A stretch of 64,000 nucleotides of DNA. Source: an uncultured Eubacteriales bacterium. GTDB lineage: Bacteria > Bacillota > Clostridia > Oscillospirales > CAG-272. Below the pieces are notes generated by a model, which searched no databases, was not told the origin of the DNA, and was given only the letters and a program-made list of their open reading frames with translations. Below are positions 62,558 to 64,000 of this stretch, in pieces. The stretch's first letter is position 1. Each line of letters begins with the position of its first letter. The stretch is from NCBI GenBank assembly GCA_934796165.1, contig CAKVOU010000002.1, forward strand, positions 231,508-295,507, given 5' to 3'. The translations under genes and the position numbers were made by a program.

Positions 62558-64000
62558 TCACATCTGCATCACCACGCCGTCCCGTTTTGCCTGTTCCTCG
62601 CGGCGTTGTCTGCGGCTGATGACGGGTTCTCCGGACGGCGCTTGAATTTCTTCTGCGCGCCCGTCGATGATATTCGCGGCGTAATAAAAAAGATCGCACA
62701 GACCCGTGAAGATCTGTGCGTTGAGCCCGCTTTGAATATTCCGGACTGCCTCCTGAGCGGGCGCGTAGTTTTCCTCTGCGGCGGAGGTCAGAAGTTCCAT
62801 GCCGTGTTCCCAATCATCGCGCGTGTAGCAGTAAAACAGTCCGACCTGCGTGCGCGCCCAGAGGTCAAGCCCGGCGGCTTTTTCAAGATGAGCAAGCCCC
62901 TGTTCGGTCTGCCCGTTCTCATAATACAACTTGCCGATCTCATATTCCGCCGCGGTGCAGCCGTGTTCCGCCGCACGCATGAGGTACGACAGCTTCACAT
63001 TCGGCATCCGCCGGTCGGTCTGCATGGCGAGTTCATACTCTGCGTAGGCATGATTTTTGTCCGCAGCCATGCGCAGATATTTCATTTTGTCGCTCGGCTT
63101 TTCGGTAAACTTTCCGTCGCGGTAGCCCTTGTAAATCAGATACATCGCCGAGGCACTCCCTTTGTCGGCGGCAGTTTTCCACAAATATTCCGCCTCGTCC
63201 GCGTCATCTTCCTTTTCGTAATAATGCCGTCCGAGCGCGATCAAGGCATCGACGTCACCGAAGTCGGCACGGATTTCAAGGAGCTTCAGGTCTTCCTCCG
63301 GCATTTTTCCTTCGGGCATTTCGCGCAAGGGTTGCCTCGGCAAAGACAGAATTTCCGCCGCCGCACGCACCACTTCGTTGCGGACAGATTTGAATTCCTT
63401 GTTCTCCTCAAGCGGAATTTTCTCCGGCATGGCATCGGTATAGGTGCGATACACCTCACACTGACAGCGATACCACAGGTCATATAACTCCGCGATTTTC
63501 CCGTTTTCCGAGAGCAGTTTCACGATTTCATTCGTGAGCTGCTTTGCGGAATTATTCAGATAGCCATAGACTTTTTTGCCCTTGTGCGAAGAAATTTTCC
63601 CGCAGAGGAGCGCGAATTTCTGATAGAGCTCGGGAGAAATTTCATTCCCGCCTGCACGAATCTGTGCGGTCAGCTCCCGCATTTTTGCGCGGAAGGTTTC
63701 CTTTAGATCATCCCGCGCCTGCGTTTGCCCGCGATAAACCGAGAGCAGCTCCTGACGGAAAATGTCCGACGCCATCACCTTTTTGATGTCGTGAATCCCC
63801 GCCTGCGAGAGATACGGCTCGCGCGGATTCTTCGACCACACCATCATATGCGCGTGCGGATTGGTTTCCTTGTTGTGGTACGCGGCATACCAACGAAGAT
63901 TTTCGGGCGAGATGTGCATCGCCTTTGCAATATCATTGCGGCGGGAACGGAGCAGATGCATCCACTGCGCGGCGGAATTATAGCCGAGCCGTTCGGCATC
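62558..64000 (-). CDS. MobP3-like relaxase with Sel1 repeats (N-terminus outside window)
   Basis: The frame is open to the right edge, so the N-terminal part is missing; 480 residues are visible. DAERLGYNSAAQW at the edge, then LRWYAAYHNKETNPHAHMMVWS contains the metal-binding histidine motif of MOBP relaxases, which nick the transfer origin and pilot DNA in conjugation. The C-terminal half (about residues 250-420 of the visible part) carries Sel1-like helical repeats (ALGRHYYEKEDDADEAEYLW, AAEHGCTAAEYEIGKLYYEN), probably for protein contacts. It is on the same strand as the integrases and marks this region as an integrative mobilizable or conjugative element. Confidence 0.88.
   Translation of the reverse strand, partial: DAERLGYNSAAQWMHLLRSRRNDIAKAMHISPENLRWYAAYHNKETNPHAHMMVWSKNPREPYLSQAGIHDIKKVMASDIFRQELLSVYRGQTQARDDLKETFRAKMRELTAQIRAGGNEISPELYQKFALLCGKISSHKGKKVYGYLNNSAKQLTNEIVKLLSENGKIAELYDLWYRCQCEVYRTYTDAMPEKIPLEENKEFKSVRNEVVRAAAEILSLPRQPLREMPEGKMPEEDLKLLEIRADFGDVDALIALGRHYYEKEDDADEAEYLWKTAADKGSASAMYLIYKGYRDGKFTEKPSDKMKYLRMAADKNHAYAEYELAMQTDRRMPNVKLSYLMRAAEHGCTAAEYEIGKLYYENGQTEQGLAHLEKAAGLDLWARTQVGLFYCYTRDDWEHGMELLTSAAEENYAPAQEAVRNIQSGLNAQIFTGLCDLFYYAANIIDGRAEEIQAPSGEPVISRRQRREEQAKRDGVVMQM

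Overview
The window looks like a chromosomal segment of a GC-rich, Gram-positive anaerobe of the Clostridia (Bacillota), probably uncultured and gut-associated. The grounds are strong AGGAGG-type ribosome binding sites, sigma-A promoters with 17-bp spacers, a Mini-RNase III, DUF1836, SipW-type signal peptidases with TasA-like substrates, a clostridial-style c-di-GMP-I riboswitch, a GH95 fucosidase, a GH32 enzyme, and a MobP3-like relaxase. No 16S gene is present, so the genus cannot be given.

Layout. 1-5.7 kb: the 3' part of a giant RHS/YD-repeat protein with an AT-rich C-terminal tip and a small membrane protein that could be its immunity partner. 6.1-11.5 kb (minus strand): a C-terminal NrdD glycyl-radical domain on its own, an M20 amidohydrolase, a STAS-kinase fusion coupled to a small alarmone hydrolase, a GNAT/YoaP protein and an XRE regulator. 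11.6-17.4 kb: a phosphate regulon (Na/Pi cotransporter with PhoU domain, then pstS-pstC-pstA-pstB) with two matching Pho-box promoters; PstS is circularly permuted. 17.7-21.0 kb: a cytidylate-kinase-like protein, a GH32 enzyme and a D-amino-acid transaminase. 21.1-23.3 kb: an AT-rich island with an XRE regulator, a zinc-ribbon membrane protein, an HExxH metallopeptidase and a LemA-like protein. 23.4-38 kb: housekeeping and sugar genes (BspA-type lipoprotein, GH95 fucosidase plus SGNH esterase, cyclophilin, mrnC operon, dusB, ECF sigma/anti-sigma/winged-helix operon, wecB, guaA).

38.2-55.7 kb (all minus strand) is dominated by signalling. An operon of about 12 kb starts at a sigma-A promoter (55634-55662), passes through a c-di-GMP-I riboswitch with an overlapping intrinsic terminator, and encodes in order: a degenerate EAL protein, a membrane-anchored CalY-like protein, a TasA-like fibre subunit, a SipW-like signal peptidase, a membrane-tethered McrB-type AAA+ ATPase, a 1012-aa protein with a duplicated module, a second SipW peptidase and a membrane EAL phosphodiesterase. 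It is followed by a GGDEF-REC-HD-GYP protein, a solute-binding lipoprotein, a hybrid histidine kinase and an Hpt protein. The simplest reading is a surface-fibre export and assembly locus switched by c-di-GMP; it is the strongest candidate here for an undescribed system.

55.8-64 kb: a P-type calcium ATPase, then an integration hotspot. This holds a promoter-bearing tRNA-Pro 5' half broken in the anticodon loop, a complete tRNA-Pro 148 bp downstream with an unusual A19-U56 pair, an AT-rich nucleotidyltransferase gene, two abutting tyrosine integrases and a relaxase with Sel1 repeats that runs off the right edge. These are the start of an integrative mobilizable or conjugative element.
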